64,000 nt of DNA from Bin25 sp965221765. GTDB lineage: Bacteria > Bacteroidota > Bacteroidia > Flavobacteriales > Flavobacteriaceae. The notes beneath the pieces were generated by a model. The model ran no database searches and was not told the origin of the DNA. It worked only from the letters and a program-made list of their open reading frames with translations. Location: the NCBI GenBank assembly GCA_965221765.1, contig OZ244911.1:1302001-1366000 (forward strand). Reading direction: 5' to 3'. Shown in pieces: positions 11,301 to 21,400 of the stretch. The translations under genes and the position numbers were made by a program. Every line of letters starts with the position of its first letter. Positions within the stretch are counted from its first letter, which is position 1.

Positions 11301-11641
11301 AAGGCGATGGATTTTCTGTTATAAAACTTCCGGAAATGGCCCAACTCTCTCCTATAAAATCTTCAATAGTAAGAGATTTTAATGGCGATGGCATTGTCGA
11401 TATTCTCGCTTTTGGAAATCATTATCCCACAGAAGTCGAAACCATCAGATATGATGCCGGTCGGGGACTACTGTTGTTAGGAAATGGCCAAGGATATTTT
11501 TCTTCGATGAAAGGATTTAATAGTGGTGTGAATCTCAATAGCGATCATCGTCATAGTCGTCTTATAGAAATCAATAATCAGTTATACGTCATGGTTACCA
11601 ATAATAATGGGGCCTTATCGCTACTTCGTTTTTCAGGATAA
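8345..11641 (+). CDS. VCBS/FG-GAP repeat lipoprotein with ASPIC/UnbV domain (CRTAC1-like)
   Basis: A 1098-residue predicted lipoprotein (signal MINQLNIFRLQVLLLILTICIAC). Many calcium-loop repeats of the form DxNxDGxxD are visible, for example GDINNDDLPDIFFAG, VDINADGLLDIYVS and DIDDDGDMDLYVC, consistent with two seven-bladed beta-propellers. An ASPIC/UnbV segment lies near residues 500-595 (GYLSSVEPGIHLGLG then VYWPDGN). This architecture commonly follows SusCD pairs in Bacteroidota; its role is unproven, probably surface binding. It is separated from the upstream lipoprotein by 190 bases, so it may have its own promoter; a near match to TAnnTTTG (TTATATTTTG) lies in that gap. No glycosidase is present in this first locus. 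Confidence 0.9.
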   Translation: MINQLNIFRLQVLLLILTICIACPNSKLSEFDELKSGFIRHDAKETGVDFNNQIIENDSINHLFQMQIYNGAGVAIGDINNDDLPDIFFAGNQVDDRLYLNKGNFQFEDISKSANINQINGWSAGVTMVDINADGLLDIYVSRSGLSMKLKDRQNMLYINNGDLTFTESSKEYGLENYGCSSQSVFFDMDNDNDLDMFQMNQPPDPRIADRFGIEPLKIKFYTDKLYKNEGGFYVDVSKELGVDRLAYGLGLTVSDFNRDGYMDIYVANDYDVPDFYYQNNGDGTFTNRIDQTFNHISRFGMGSDAGDINNDGLTDLMVLDMAAADHYRSKTNMGAMNPKEFEAIVRFGGHHQYMFNTLQLNNGMGMFSEIGQFAGISKTDWSWAPLIMDYDNDGWKDIYVTNGIVRDIRNNDYVDYVTKSLHGGETNYLDLALKAPSVPIGNHMYRNNQSLKFSEVATQWGLDEPAFSTGAAYADLDQDGDLDLVTNNTNSSAFVYENLANGNYIQLDFQGPPKNPLGYGVQINAFYQKQKQVCEHIPTRGYLSSVEPGIHLGLGTNRIIDSIQVYWPDGNLQVLKNIKANKKLTLNYFNSSKRIEMMDNDNSDRIFEEIKPIDYGIDFIHEEEEYDDFKEQVLLPYKLSQNGPFISVADVNSDGLDDFFVGGAAGQSGQLYIQHSGKFSRTLEQPWIKNLQSEDAGSAFFDIDDDGDMDLYVCNGSNEFSNNSPFQRDHFYLNNGDGTFVAADNRIPKMIGHNQIVRPKDIDLDGDMDLYVGGRLVNGHYPFPADSYILINENGYLKEYTEAIAPELKKIGLVSDADFCDIDDDGDSDLILVGEWMPITVFENTNGRFVKSAKFSLLSNLYGKWWSLSIADIDADGDVDLVVGNLGENTKFKATETNPFVVYSGDIDANGSHDVILSQSHDGRYLPIRGRECMSHQLPFIDEKFKDYHSYALSTLGEILPDITSQNILKKKITLFSSIILLNNQGDGFSVIKLPEMAQLSPIKSSIVRDFNGDGIVDILAFGNHYPTEVETIRYDAGRGLLLLGNGQGYFSSMKGFNSGVNLNSDHRHSRLIEINNQLYVMVTNNNGALSLLRFSG

Positions 11642-12461
11642 GTGGGTTTGTTTATCTCATTCTCCCAGGCATTGATTGTCTCACTTTGACCATAGTACTT
11701 CTGCCACATGGGATTCCATTGAGTTTAAAACCCATTTGGTGAACTAAAGTGGCTAGTGTTGGTTTCTGAACTGTGAATTTTTCAAATGATTTCATAGAAT
11801 GTTCTGGATTGCCTTCTGACAAAATAGAATCTTTAGATTTCGAGCGATGTATTGAATATCTCGTCACCTAAAAAGCATTCAAAAGCATCAGTATCTAAAA
11901 TCTTTGATGAGTCTCCTTACACCCAGTTGCATAACCACCTTGAAAAAGGTGGATAATAAAGTCCAAACTGATTCAACTAGTACGGCCAAATTGAGGCAAG
12001 TAGATGGGAGTCAAGTATGAATTCGATAATGTTCTATACAGTTTTTCGTGGTTTTCCCGGGAATATACTGACTAGCCCACCCTCGGTGACTAGCGATGAC
12101 GGAGCTGTTTGATGCAAGTCAAAGTCGGCCTCATTGGGAATCGAAACACCATTCATCAATCCATCCTACCCTCAAAGATAAACCTTGGGATTAAAAGGCT
12201 CTATTGTTTAGTATATTTAATGCCAATAAAATCCCTAAAAATATAAGGGCCATATCACTCATGCAGAAAAACGGGAGTTCATCGCATAAAAAGAATTGGT
12301 TCTTTATCTCATCGTCCACCATAAAAATAAATATTTAAGTCAAGATAGTGGTGTAAGTTAGACTAAAAAAGCCGGTCATGGCCGATGATTCTTTGCATGA
12401 AGCAATATAGAAAATACACAAGTTATTGAAGAATATTATGTTTTACGCTAATAAGGTGTTC
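11642..12461. other. 820-bp spacer without recognisable gene; one strong hairpin
   Basis: No reading frame here resembles a known family. A 71-residue minus-strand frame (11652-11867) is open but unrecognised. The one clear structure is a perfect 7-bp stem CCACCTT/AAGGTGG closed by a GAAA tetraloop at 11935-11952. It is not followed by a T-run, so it is not a standard terminator. The stretch may be decayed mobile DNA, as elsewhere in the window. Confidence 0.4.
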
Positions 12462-12469
12462 TATATTTG
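12462..12469 (+). promoter_or_regulatory. TAnnTTTG -7-like motif before umuC
   Basis: TATATTTG matches the Bacteroidota -7 consensus exactly and ends six bases before the proposed GTG start of umuC. If used, the transcript would have a very short or no leader. I could not identify a LexA operator by eye. Confidence 0.4.
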
Positions 12470-12475
12470 TTATTA

Positions 12476-13729
12476 GTGTATGCTTTAGTTGACTGTAATA
12501 ATTTTTATGTTTCTTGTGAAAGAACTTTTCATCCTAAATTCATTGGAAAACCAATAGTAGTACTCTCCAATAATGATGGTTGTGTGATTTCTAGAAGCCA
12601 GGAAGCCAAATCGTTGGTACCAATGGGAGCCGCCACCTTTAAATACCGTAGTATCTTTGAGAAGTACAATATCACCGTTTGCTCTTCCAATTTTCCTCTT
12701 TATGGCGATATGAGTCAGCGAGTCATGAGTGTATTGAACCGTTTCACCCCTAATATGGAAATATATTCTATCGATGAAGCATTTTTAGAATTCAATGAGT
12801 TGAAGCGTGTCGATTTCAAACAACTAGGTCACCAAATCATACAACAAGTGAAGCAAATCACTCAAATTCCGATTAGTATTGGCTTTGGAAAAAGCAAAAC
12901 ATTGGCCAAGATAGCCAATCGAACAGCTAAAAAATTTCCAAAAAAAACCGGTGGGGTCGTTATCTTGGATACAGAAAATAGAAGAATCCATTTTCTGCAA
13001 GAAACTCCCGTCGAAGATGTTTGGAGGATTGGCCGACGGACAGCCAAAAAACTCCATAATATCGGTATTACCAATGCGTTGGAATATACTCAACTTTCTG
13101 ACCAATATATTCGAAAATATTTTTCTGTGGTCGGATTACGAATGAAATACGAACTACAAGGTACTCCGGTGTTGAAGTTGGAAGCGATTACTGACAAAAA
13201 ATCCATTGCCACTACCCGAAGTTTTGCTACTTTGTTAACCGAGTATGTTGATCTCCAAGAACGAGTGAGTACTTTTGCGTCTTCTTGTGCTGAAAAACTG
13301 AGAAAGCAACAGGCCAAATGCCAAACCATCATGGTCTTTATCCAAACTGGTAGTCATCGAAAAGAATGGAAACAGTATAGCCGTAATATCGTCGTGAAAT
13401 TACCCTATGCGAGTTCTTCGGATATCACCCTCAGTCGCCATGCCTCCCGTGGATTACAAGCCATCTATAAAAAAGGCTATGCCTATAAAAAAGCGGGCGT
13501 CATCGTGATGGGTGTCCAACCAGAGACCTATCAACAACTCAATTTATTTACCAATGAAAATCCAAAACACCAAGCATTAATGCAAACCATGGATGCCATC
13601 AATCATCGATGGGGTGCTAAAAAGGTCAAACTGGCTAATCAGTATATTCCAAAGACTTGGATGATGCGGCAAGAACGATTATCTAAGCGATATACCACCC
13701 ATTGGCAGGAATTATTGGAAGTGGAATGA
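12476..13729 (+). CDS. umuC: UmuC-type Y-family translesion DNA polymerase
   Basis: Catalytic subunit of an error-prone lesion-bypass polymerase (Pol V-like). The frame is open from a TTG at 12467, but the GTG at 12476 gives MYALVDCNNFYVSCER, the canonical UmuC start with catalytic Asp6. The palm motif YSIDEAF carries the other acidic residues (Asp100, Glu101). Helix-hairpin-helix and little-finger regions follow, and the C-terminal DUF4113-like segment (residues about 360-415, AINHRWGAKKVKLA) is intact. At 417 residues the length is typical. It overlaps the downstream umuD by ATGA, so the pair is translationally coupled, with umuC first, the reverse of the E. coli order. SOS control is expected from the family but not demonstrated. 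Confidence 0.96.
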   Translation: MYALVDCNNFYVSCERTFHPKFIGKPIVVLSNNDGCVISRSQEAKSLVPMGAATFKYRSIFEKYNITVCSSNFPLYGDMSQRVMSVLNRFTPNMEIYSIDEAFLEFNELKRVDFKQLGHQIIQQVKQITQIPISIGFGKSKTLAKIANRTAKKFPKKTGGVVILDTENRRIHFLQETPVEDVWRIGRRTAKKLHNIGITNALEYTQLSDQYIRKYFSVVGLRMKYELQGTPVLKLEAITDKKSIATTRSFATLLTEYVDLQERVSTFASSCAEKLRKQQAKCQTIMVFIQTGSHRKEWKQYSRNIVVKLPYASSSDITLSRHASRGLQAIYKKGYAYKKAGVIVMGVQPETYQQLNLFTNENPKHQALMQTMDAINHRWGAKKVKLANQYIPKTWMMRQERLSKRYTTHWQELLEVE

Positions 13730-14175
13730 ATATCAAGAAACGACCTCCATTGGGAAAAGAACTAGTTCTTGTGCCTTTTCGGATTCAATATCAAAAAATC
13801 TATGTAAAATACTATCAAGAGGGGGTCCAAGCAGGCTTTCCATCGCCTGCCGATGATTTTCAAGAAATGCCATTGAGTTTGGATGAAAAATATTTAAAAG
13901 ACCCAAAAGCGACCTATTTAATCAGAGTTGTAGGACATTCGATGTATCCAACATTACATAAAGATGATATTCTCATTGTTAAATCTAATCTCCCTTTTAG
14001 TGATGGGGCTATTGGGATTGTATCAGTGAACCACACCGATTTTACTGTCAAACGACTTGATGAAAAAGGTCATCGGTTGATAGCTGACAATAAAAATTTT
14101 TCACCCATAAACATTAAAAAAGTAGACACCATTATTTGTTTAGGGGTGGTCAAACATTTGATAAGAGATTTATAG
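13726..14175 (+). CDS. umuD: UmuD/LexA-like S24 family self-cleaving protein
   Basis: A 149-residue S24 peptidase-fold protein that would self-cleave when stimulated by RecA filaments and then join UmuC in the mutagenic polymerase. I chose the ATG overlapping the umuC stop; the frame opens 24 bases earlier but that would extend into umuC. Visible landmarks are the cleavage site Ala36-Gly37 in VQAGFPSPADDF, the nucleophile Ser72 in GHSMYP and the general base Lys109 in FTVKRL. No DNA-binding domain is present, which separates it from LexA. Complete and in frame. Confidence 0.95.
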   Translation: MNIKKRPPLGKELVLVPFRIQYQKIYVKYYQEGVQAGFPSPADDFQEMPLSLDEKYLKDPKATYLIRVVGHSMYPTLHKDDILIVKSNLPFSDGAIGIVSVNHTDFTVKRLDEKGHRLIADNKNFSPINIKKVDTIICLGVVKHLIRDL

Positions 14176-14281
14176 GTTCTGTAAGGTTCCCCAAAAATAG
14201 GAGCATTCTATAATATAGTTTGATGAACTATTTTAATTTAAGTGCAAATATTAAAAACATGAAAAAAGCAAATTTTCAGAA

Positions 14282-14698
14282 TCATAGATCGTCAAGATCT
14301 GGTTTCTCCAACAAGATGACCAACCGATTGTTTTTGAGCACGACATGTTTTTTCACTTCTCTTAGCCGTATCTAGTCAATAGCCTTATTGGGGTATTGAA
14401 TTCAATGGAACCGGTTATGAATCAAGGTGACCTTAGGCAATAGTTTTTGGGCCGAAGAGATATCAGGCCAACACATATCGGTGGTGATGGTTTTGATGTG
14501 TTTTATTTTTTCTTTTGGCAATGAATGACGGAGAAGGTCTTGAACGTTAGTGATGTTTCGTCCTTCCACCAAATCAAGCACCGTTCTTGGAGTCGCTTCA
14601 CCGTGTCTCTTTTTGATGGCTTTTTTCATCCTAACGGATGTGTAACGGTGGAGTATCGGAACGCTATACCACGAACAAATAGATCGCTTTAATATCAA
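14282..14698 (-). pseudogene. ISL3-family transposase remnant
   Basis: The minus-strand frame at 14402-14698 carries the central part of an ISL3 DDE transposase: VLDLVEGRNI, then IKTITTDMCWPDIS (the second catalytic Asp region), then PKVTLIHNRFH. Reading on past the stop, another frame gives KKHVVLKNNRLVILLEKPDL, which resembles the RYLLLKN segment that follows in the family. Both termini and the last catalytic Glu region are missing, so it is a decayed internal fragment. Confidence 0.7.
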
Positions 14699-14858
14699 TT
14701 TACGTTTTTAATTACTTTTCATACTCGATTAGTCTTCTTTCACCCAGACATCGTTTGCATTTATCCAAGACCAAGCAGAAATAAAATTTTATGTATTTTC
14801 GTTCTCGTCATTCAGATGACGACCGAACCATGATGATAGTTCTTTACCCATTATTTCT

Positions 14859-17011
14859 ATGGAGCCAACGCCTTTTTATAAAAAAAGGGGGGGGGTATTT
14901 TTGACCCTCAGTCTGCTATTCTTGATGGGTTCTTGCGGTAAGACCGATTCGTCCGAACCCACTCCTAGTCTGCCGTCGACTCCCCCCACCTATACCATCA
15001 CCACCACTGCCACCATAGGGGGCACCATCACTCCCCAGCAACGCCTCCCCCGTGGACAAACCGTCCGCATCACGGCCACCCCTGATGAACATTATCAACT
15101 CCAACAATGGACCGGCGATTGTGGTTCCTTCACCGCCACCAAAGACTGCTCCCTGCAAGCCTCCTTTGAGGCCATCCCCTATACCCTCACCGCCACCGCT
15201 ACCCCGGCGGCACCATCGCCCCGCCAGCCACCCAAACCCTCACCCATGGCCAATCGGCCACCTTTGAGGCCCGACCAGAAGAACACTTTGTCTTTGACCA
15301 ATGGCAAGCCTCCCCAGAGAGTGCCTGTCCAGCCCTCCAAGACCCCACCCAGCCAACCCTCACCCTGACCGTCCAAGGTCACTGCCAACTCCAAGCCCGC
15401 TTTCTCAAAGCCCCCCGCACCATCACTACCACCGCCACTACAGGCGGCTCCATCACCCCCACCCTCTAGGCCCCTCTAGGACAAACCATCACCGTGACCC
15501 TCACCCTACAACCCCATTATCAACTCCAGCAGTGGCAAAGCGATTGTGGGTCGTTCGACCCCCAACAAAACACCCTGGAACTCCTAGTCCAAAAAGACTG
15601 TACCATCACCGCCCGACTCACCCTCGATACCCCTTTGTATCTCGATACCAATGGGCTCACCATCCGAAGCCGACCCCAAGGAGAACGATTCATCGGACAA
15701 ACCAAGCTCCTGGCCCACCCAGAACACCCAGAGCCCCTAGCCATCCGCATCGTGGATCAAACCGCCCTACGAACCCTCATCCAACAACAAGACTGGTCGG
15801 CCCTCGAAACCATCAATACCACCTTTGTTACCAATCTGCGCAATCTCTTCCGGAGCCAAGACACCTTTAATGCCGATATCCGCTCGTGGGATGTCAGCAA
15901 CGTCACCACCATGCAAAAACTCTTCCAGGGAGCCACCGCCTTTAATCAAGATATCGGCCAGTGGGACGTCCGCAAGGTCACCACCATGCAAAAACTCTTC
16001 CAGGGAGCCACCGCCTTTAATCAAGATCTCAGCCAGTGGACCGTCTCACAAGTGACCGATTGCCATCAGTTTGCTCAACAGAGTGCCTTCACCCCCGATG
16101 GGTGGCCTCGCTTTACCGCTTGTGATTTACAAGAAATCGAAGAAACCAGAGATTGCCATGGCATCCCCACCCCCATTGATCAACCCTGTCCTAGTCGCCC
16201 ACAGCCCCAGACCAAAGAGTGCAACCGACAGCAGATTCCCGTGGATGAAGATTGTCTAGCGAGACCCGCCACCAAAACCTGTTGGGATGGTTCAGTGATT
16301 CCTCGCTCTCAAAATTGTCCGATTCAAACCAAAGATTGCCATGGCAATCAAATCCCCGCTGGCGATACTTGTCCGCCCTTGCTAAAAAAAGCTACCAATG
16401 GGGTCACGGTCATCATCAATCCCGTGCTGCAAAACCCTGCCCAATACGTGGGACGAAAAGCTACCCTCGATGGAACCCAGTATACCATCGTGAATAATGC
16501 CTCGCTCAAAGCATGGGCAGCGGCTGATCATACCAATGCCGTGTGTACCACCCTGGTGACCGATATGACAAATCTATTTTCTAATAAAACTAACTTTAAT
16601 CAAGATATTGGGGATTGGGATGTCAGCAGTGTTACGAATATGACTGCAATGTTTCGAGGTGCTAGTGCCTTTAATCAAGATATTGGGGATTGGGATACGG
16701 GTAGCGTGAGCACTATGGCTCTCATGTTTTTAGATGCTCGTGCGTTCGATGGAAATATCGGCAATTGGGATGTCAGTGAGGTCACCGATATGTCTAATAT
16801 GTTTTTTCGAGCCACGTCTTTCAATCAGGATATCAGTTCATGGAATGTGAGCAATGTCACCGGTATGAGTAGCATGTTTTTTCGAGCCACGTCTTTCAAT
16901 CAAGATATCAGTCGCTGGACAGTTAGTGGTGTTACATCATGCTTGAATGTTTATCAAGACTCAGCTTTAATTCCATCACGTCGTCCTACATTTGACAATT
17001 GCAACCCATAA
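14859..17011 (+). pseudogene. surface lipoprotein: InlB-type repeats then BspA/DUF285 repeats, broken by frameshift and stop
   Basis: The leader MEPTPFYKKRGGVFLTLSLLFLMGSC is a lipoprotein signal. About three divergent InlB B-type repeats follow (pattern TATxGGTITP, then HYQLQQWTGDCGSF). Near 15204 one base is missing (CC where a CCN codon is expected before GGCGGC), moving the protein into another frame. In that frame a TAG at 15467-15469 replaces the CAG expected before APLGQ. Beyond this the frame is open to 17011: another InlB repeat, a 3-unit array of 25-residue BspA repeats (FNADIRSWDVSNVTTMQKLF type), a Cys-rich linker with four CxGxxIPxxxxCP-like units, and a second 5-unit array. Restoring one base would give 717 residues. 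The first 1.6 kb is strikingly C-rich on the plus strand, unlike its neighbours. Likely an adhesin. A paralogue starts at 62717. Confidence 0.85.
14887..14895 (+). repeat. 9-G homopolymer in lipoprotein leader
   Basis: Nine consecutive G residues directly follow seven A, inside the codons for the positively charged signal-peptide start (KKRGG). In the present length the leader is in frame with the lipobox; gain or loss of one G would abolish translation of the protein. Tracts this long are typical slipped-strand switches. Confidence 0.75.
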
Positions 17012-17025
17012 ATTTCATTGATACT

Positions 17026-17054
17026 ACCACTATTTGTGTGAAATAGTGGTTTTT
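17026..17054 (+). terminator. rho-independent terminator after the BspA-repeat gene
   Basis: A perfect 10-bp stem (ACCACTATTT / AAATAGTGGT) with a five-base GTGTG loop runs into TTTT, 14 bases after the stop codon at 17011. Confidence 0.85.
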
Positions 17055-18400
17055 GAAGCATGAAGTCTAGGTATATTCAGTGGTTTAATAACTCTACTAT
17101 TGATGCTTGATTCGTTAATCAACCTATCTACTATGAAGGGACACCTAATACCAATTTGTTTTCTAGATTATATGAACTTGATTGACTCTCATCATCTCTT
17201 AGAGAAATCAAATAAATGTAGCTTAAAAAATATTTTATGAATTTAAAAAGTAATTCAAAACGCAACTTAGTATAAGATCCCATAGATGGTCTAAAAACCA
17301 CTACGCAAGAGGTGTGGCCTATTAGGGTTTGGTTTCTGGTGGCCAAAAGACGAGCGATGGCTCATCATTCAAATAACAATGTGAGCCATCAACCTAGGAA
17401 CAACTATCGTCTGGACCCTTGCAGGAGATTCGATGCAGGCACCACCCGACAATGAATCAAACACACGGATACTATAATAAATCCAAATGACGCCAAACAC
17501 ACTCCTGACGATAATCATCGATTAATCCTTCTTCGCCGGTCTCATGGTATACCACACGACCACCAACTTGAGATATCTAAATAGGAATGATCATCTATCG
17601 GTCATTAACAGCAATGTCATCGACGCGCCATGAATCATCGAGGTTTAAGATCGATTCGAAAAATGGTTAAAGCTTTTTCATAGAACAACAAATGATGATA
17701 GACCAAAAATAAAACTACCCACAACTTTTTTAGTAGAACTATTTTAATAAGGGTGGGACATATAAAATTTTCAGTAATTCTAAGAGCGGGAAGGTGTTGT
17801 GGTATAAAGTCTATATAATGCCACTTATAGTGATGAAATTTTTCGACAAGAATTAAAACAAGCAGAATTAGGAAAAGATGACAATCCGATAGAGTCGATC
17901 CTAAGAAAAGATATATTGGAAAAATTAAAACAAATAGAAGAAGATCAAGAAATTGTTGAACTCATAGAAATCGATGATGAAAAATAGTTGATCTAAAAGA
18001 TAAGTCTATTCCACGTACCCTCTTTTTTTGATTTTTTAAACGCTAACTCATCCTAAATAAACTTAGCCATTTTGGTCAAAGTAGCCAATGAAAAACAATG
18101 ATTTTTGTTGATGAGTATAGTAACCTTTTGGGATACGCTAACCTTGTACACCCTCTGCTGAAAATACTTTGCTTTACCCCTATCAACGCGATGATAAGTA
18201 CATTTCTTTTATTCTTTCTAAATTTTTTTATATCGCGAAATATAGGTACATTTAGGGGTTTCTTCTGCACTCTTGTATCATTCGGGAAAATTGCATAAAC
18301 CAATGGATTTGATTTCTTATAAGCCAACCTTAAGTTGATTCAATTTAACTTTATCATGCATGTGATACTAGAATAAAGCAACCCTAAATAAAACCTATCG
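17055..18400. other. 1.35-kb spacer of decayed sequence with one coding-like fragment
   Basis: Apart from the short fragment at 17808-17987, I see no gene or family motif. The scattered short frames on both strands look random, and the base composition fluctuates as in the transposase relics elsewhere in the window, so old mobile DNA is plausible but not shown. No terminator or promoter stands out immediately before the downstream glycosidase gene. Confidence 0.4.
17808..17987 (+). pseudogene. C-terminal fragment of an unknown Glu/Lys-rich protein
   Basis: A 59-codon open stretch with no usable start codon encodes a strongly charged helical sequence (QELKQAELGKDDNPIESIL, then LEKLKQIEEDQEIVELIEI) ending at a TAG. 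It looks like true protein sequence, probably coiled coil, cut off at its 5' side by a stop at 17805. I do not recognise the family. Confidence 0.35.
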
Positions 18401-21400
18401 GTGTATCGTTCTATTCCATTTATTGTTTTTTATATTTTAAACATGGGGTTGAAATTTGGTTATGCGCAAAATCCTGAAAAGGATGTGTTATGGTATAAAC
18501 AACCAGCGCGTGCTTGGATTGAATCACTGCCACTTGGAAATGGCAAATTAGGCGTTATGGTTTTTGGGGATCCCATCAACGAACGAATTCAACTCAATGA
18601 TGATTCCATGTGGCCAGGTGACCCTGAAAATTGGAAAGAACCTATCGGAAATATCAGAGATATCGAAATAATAAGACAATTGTTATTCCAAGGAAGAAAT
18701 ACAGAAGCAGACCGGCTATTTGAACAAAAATTCTCCAATAAAAGAATACTTCGTTCCCATCAAACATTGGGCGATTTGCGGATTCAATTTGACCATCAAC
18801 AGGTATCAGACTATCGAAGAGATCTGAACATAGAAAACGCTATCGCCACAACCCAGTATCGAGTAAAAGGGGATTTGGTCACTCAAGAAGTTTTTGTATC
18901 TCATCCACATAAAGTAATTGCCGTGCATTTGACCTCCGAAGCTAAAGCTGGTTTGAATGCTAAGTTAAAACTCAGTAGACCATCTGATCGTGGTTTTGAA
19001 ACAGCAAAATCCTTTACAGATGATAGCAATATTCTTTATCTGAGCGGTGAAGTTACTCAACGAAACGCCCATTTTCAATCGAGATTAACCCCCATAACAG
19101 AAGGTGTTTTATTCGAATCTGTTTTGAAAGTCGTTCATCAAGGCGGACAAATAATCAGATCACATGATGCTCTTGAATTAAAAAATGTTCATCAAGCAAC
19201 GATTTATATTGTTTCTAATTCATCTTTTTATTTCAACAATTATCAATCACAAAACAAAAACGATTTAGAAAAAGTTCTTTCTATACCATATGAAACTATA
19301 AAATTACAACATATTGAAGATTACCAGAGCCTATATAAACGAGTGGATGTTGATTTTGGAGATGATGTGTTGAATGAAATTCCAACGGATCAAAGGCTTT
19401 TGCGTATCAAAAATGGTCAAAATGATAGTGGTTTAGAGGCACTTCTGTTTCAATTTGGTCGCTACCTCCTTATTTCATCATCAAGAAAAGGGACCAATCC
19501 CCCCAATTTACAAGGCCTTTGGAATGAGAACATAGAAGCTCCTTGGAATGGTGATTATCATTTAAATATTAATCTCCAAATGAATTATTGGCTATCAGAT
19601 GTCACGAATCTGAGTGAATTGAACTATCCACTTTTTGACTTTACTGATCGGTTAGTTGAAAATGGAAAAACCACCGCTAGGATTAATTTTGGTTCTCGAG
19701 GTACTTTTTTCCCACATGCCACTGATTTATGGGCTCCCACATGGCTCCAGTCCACTGTTTTTTGGGGTTGTTCCATGGGTGCTGGTGGTTGGTTGATGCA
19801 ACACTATTGGAAGCATTATGAATTTACAAAAGATCTAGATTTTTTGAGAGAGAGAGCCTTTCCAGCCATACATGAAGTAGCTCAATTTTATAGTGATTGG
19901 TTAATTGAAGACACTAGAGATGGAACTCTAATTTCAGCCCCTTCAACTTCTCCTGAAAATAGGTTTTATCATCCCCTTAGTGGTCGAGTGGTGGCTACTT
20001 GTTTGGGGAGTGCAAAAGATCAACAAGTGATTTATGAAGTTTTTTCGAACTATCTTGAAATGTGTGAAATACTAGGCTATCAAAATGATTTGGTGAATAA
20101 GATAGAAAATCAAATCGAACGATTACGTCCGGGATTTGTTATTGGTCCTGATGGTCGAATCTTGGAATGGGATAGATCGTATAGGGAATTTGAACCGGGC
20201 CATAGGCATATGTCTCATCTCTATGGCTTTTATCCTGGAAATATTATAACCAAAGAAGAAGATCCAGAACTTTTTAATGCTGTCAAAAAAACATTGAATT
20301 ATCGACTAGCCAATGGAGGGGGACATACGGGATGGAGTAGAGCTTGGCTAATAAATTTAGCGGCTCGTCTACTCGATGGCGATTTTGCACATAAGAATGT
20401 GCGGTTACTATTTCAAAAATCCATGGCTGATAATTTATTTGATCTTCATCCTCCATTTCAAATCGATGGCAATTTTGGCTATTCTGCAGGTATTGCTGAA
20501 ATGCTTTTGCAATCTCACGAGGAAGGTATTGTCAGAGTACTGCCTGCTTTTCCAAAATCTTGGAAAAATGGATTCATCAAAGGACTAAAAGCTAGGGGAG
20601 GATTGACCACCGATATTTATTGGCAAGACAATTGGCTGGATAAAGTTATTTTTCACTCGGAATTTGATAAAAACTTTATATTACTGTATCGTGATGAAAG
20701 AGTCAATATAGACATGACTGCTGGTCAGACCTATGTGTATAACTATCGATCACTTCGAGATCGAGATCAGGACGGCATTGTTGATCAATCCGACAATTGT
20801 CCCTTAAAAGCCAACCCAGAACAGAAGGATACAGACAATGATGGTCTGGGAGATCTTTGCGATATAGATTTTCCTAACAATATCTCAATTAATAAAAGAA
20901 ATACCAGTTGTCAAGGCAAAGCCGATGGTGAATTGACCATCAACACCCTAGCTGATTTCCAATATCATGTCGTTATCGAAGGGCCTTCAACATTTGAAAA
21001 AAAAATAGACTTTAAATCAAGTACTCATATAAAGGGATTAATGCCTGGGATATATACCCTCTCGATTACATCGGAGGAAGAACCAAGTTATTTTGTAAAG
21101 CTCAACACGAATATCGACGATCCTCAAGAGTTATCGGTTCAAACGCTTTTAAATCGAAAAACTAGTGAAGTAGAATTAATCATGGAGGGGGCTGAATCTT
21201 ATCGTGTTCAACTAGGAGACCAGCAATATGTGTTTAGCGAATCCAATGTTAAGTTACCTATTGATAACCAGTGGACAAGAATTTATGTAGGGACAGAAAA
21301 CCCCTGTCAAGGTAGTTTCGTAAAATGGTTAAATATTGCCCCGGTTGGTCAAGTGTATCCGAATCCTGTTGATGATTTCTTACATGTGCTTTTACCTGAA

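Noticed and set aside
11652..11867. Minus-strand 71-residue frame after the VCBS gene
   Set aside because: Open but without recognisable motif or regulatory context; insufficient support as a gene.
15179..16497. Long frames on both strands across the C-rich lipoprotein region
   Set aside because: They are shadows produced by C-rich composition, which removes stop codons in several frames; only the InlB/BspA frame has family resemblance.
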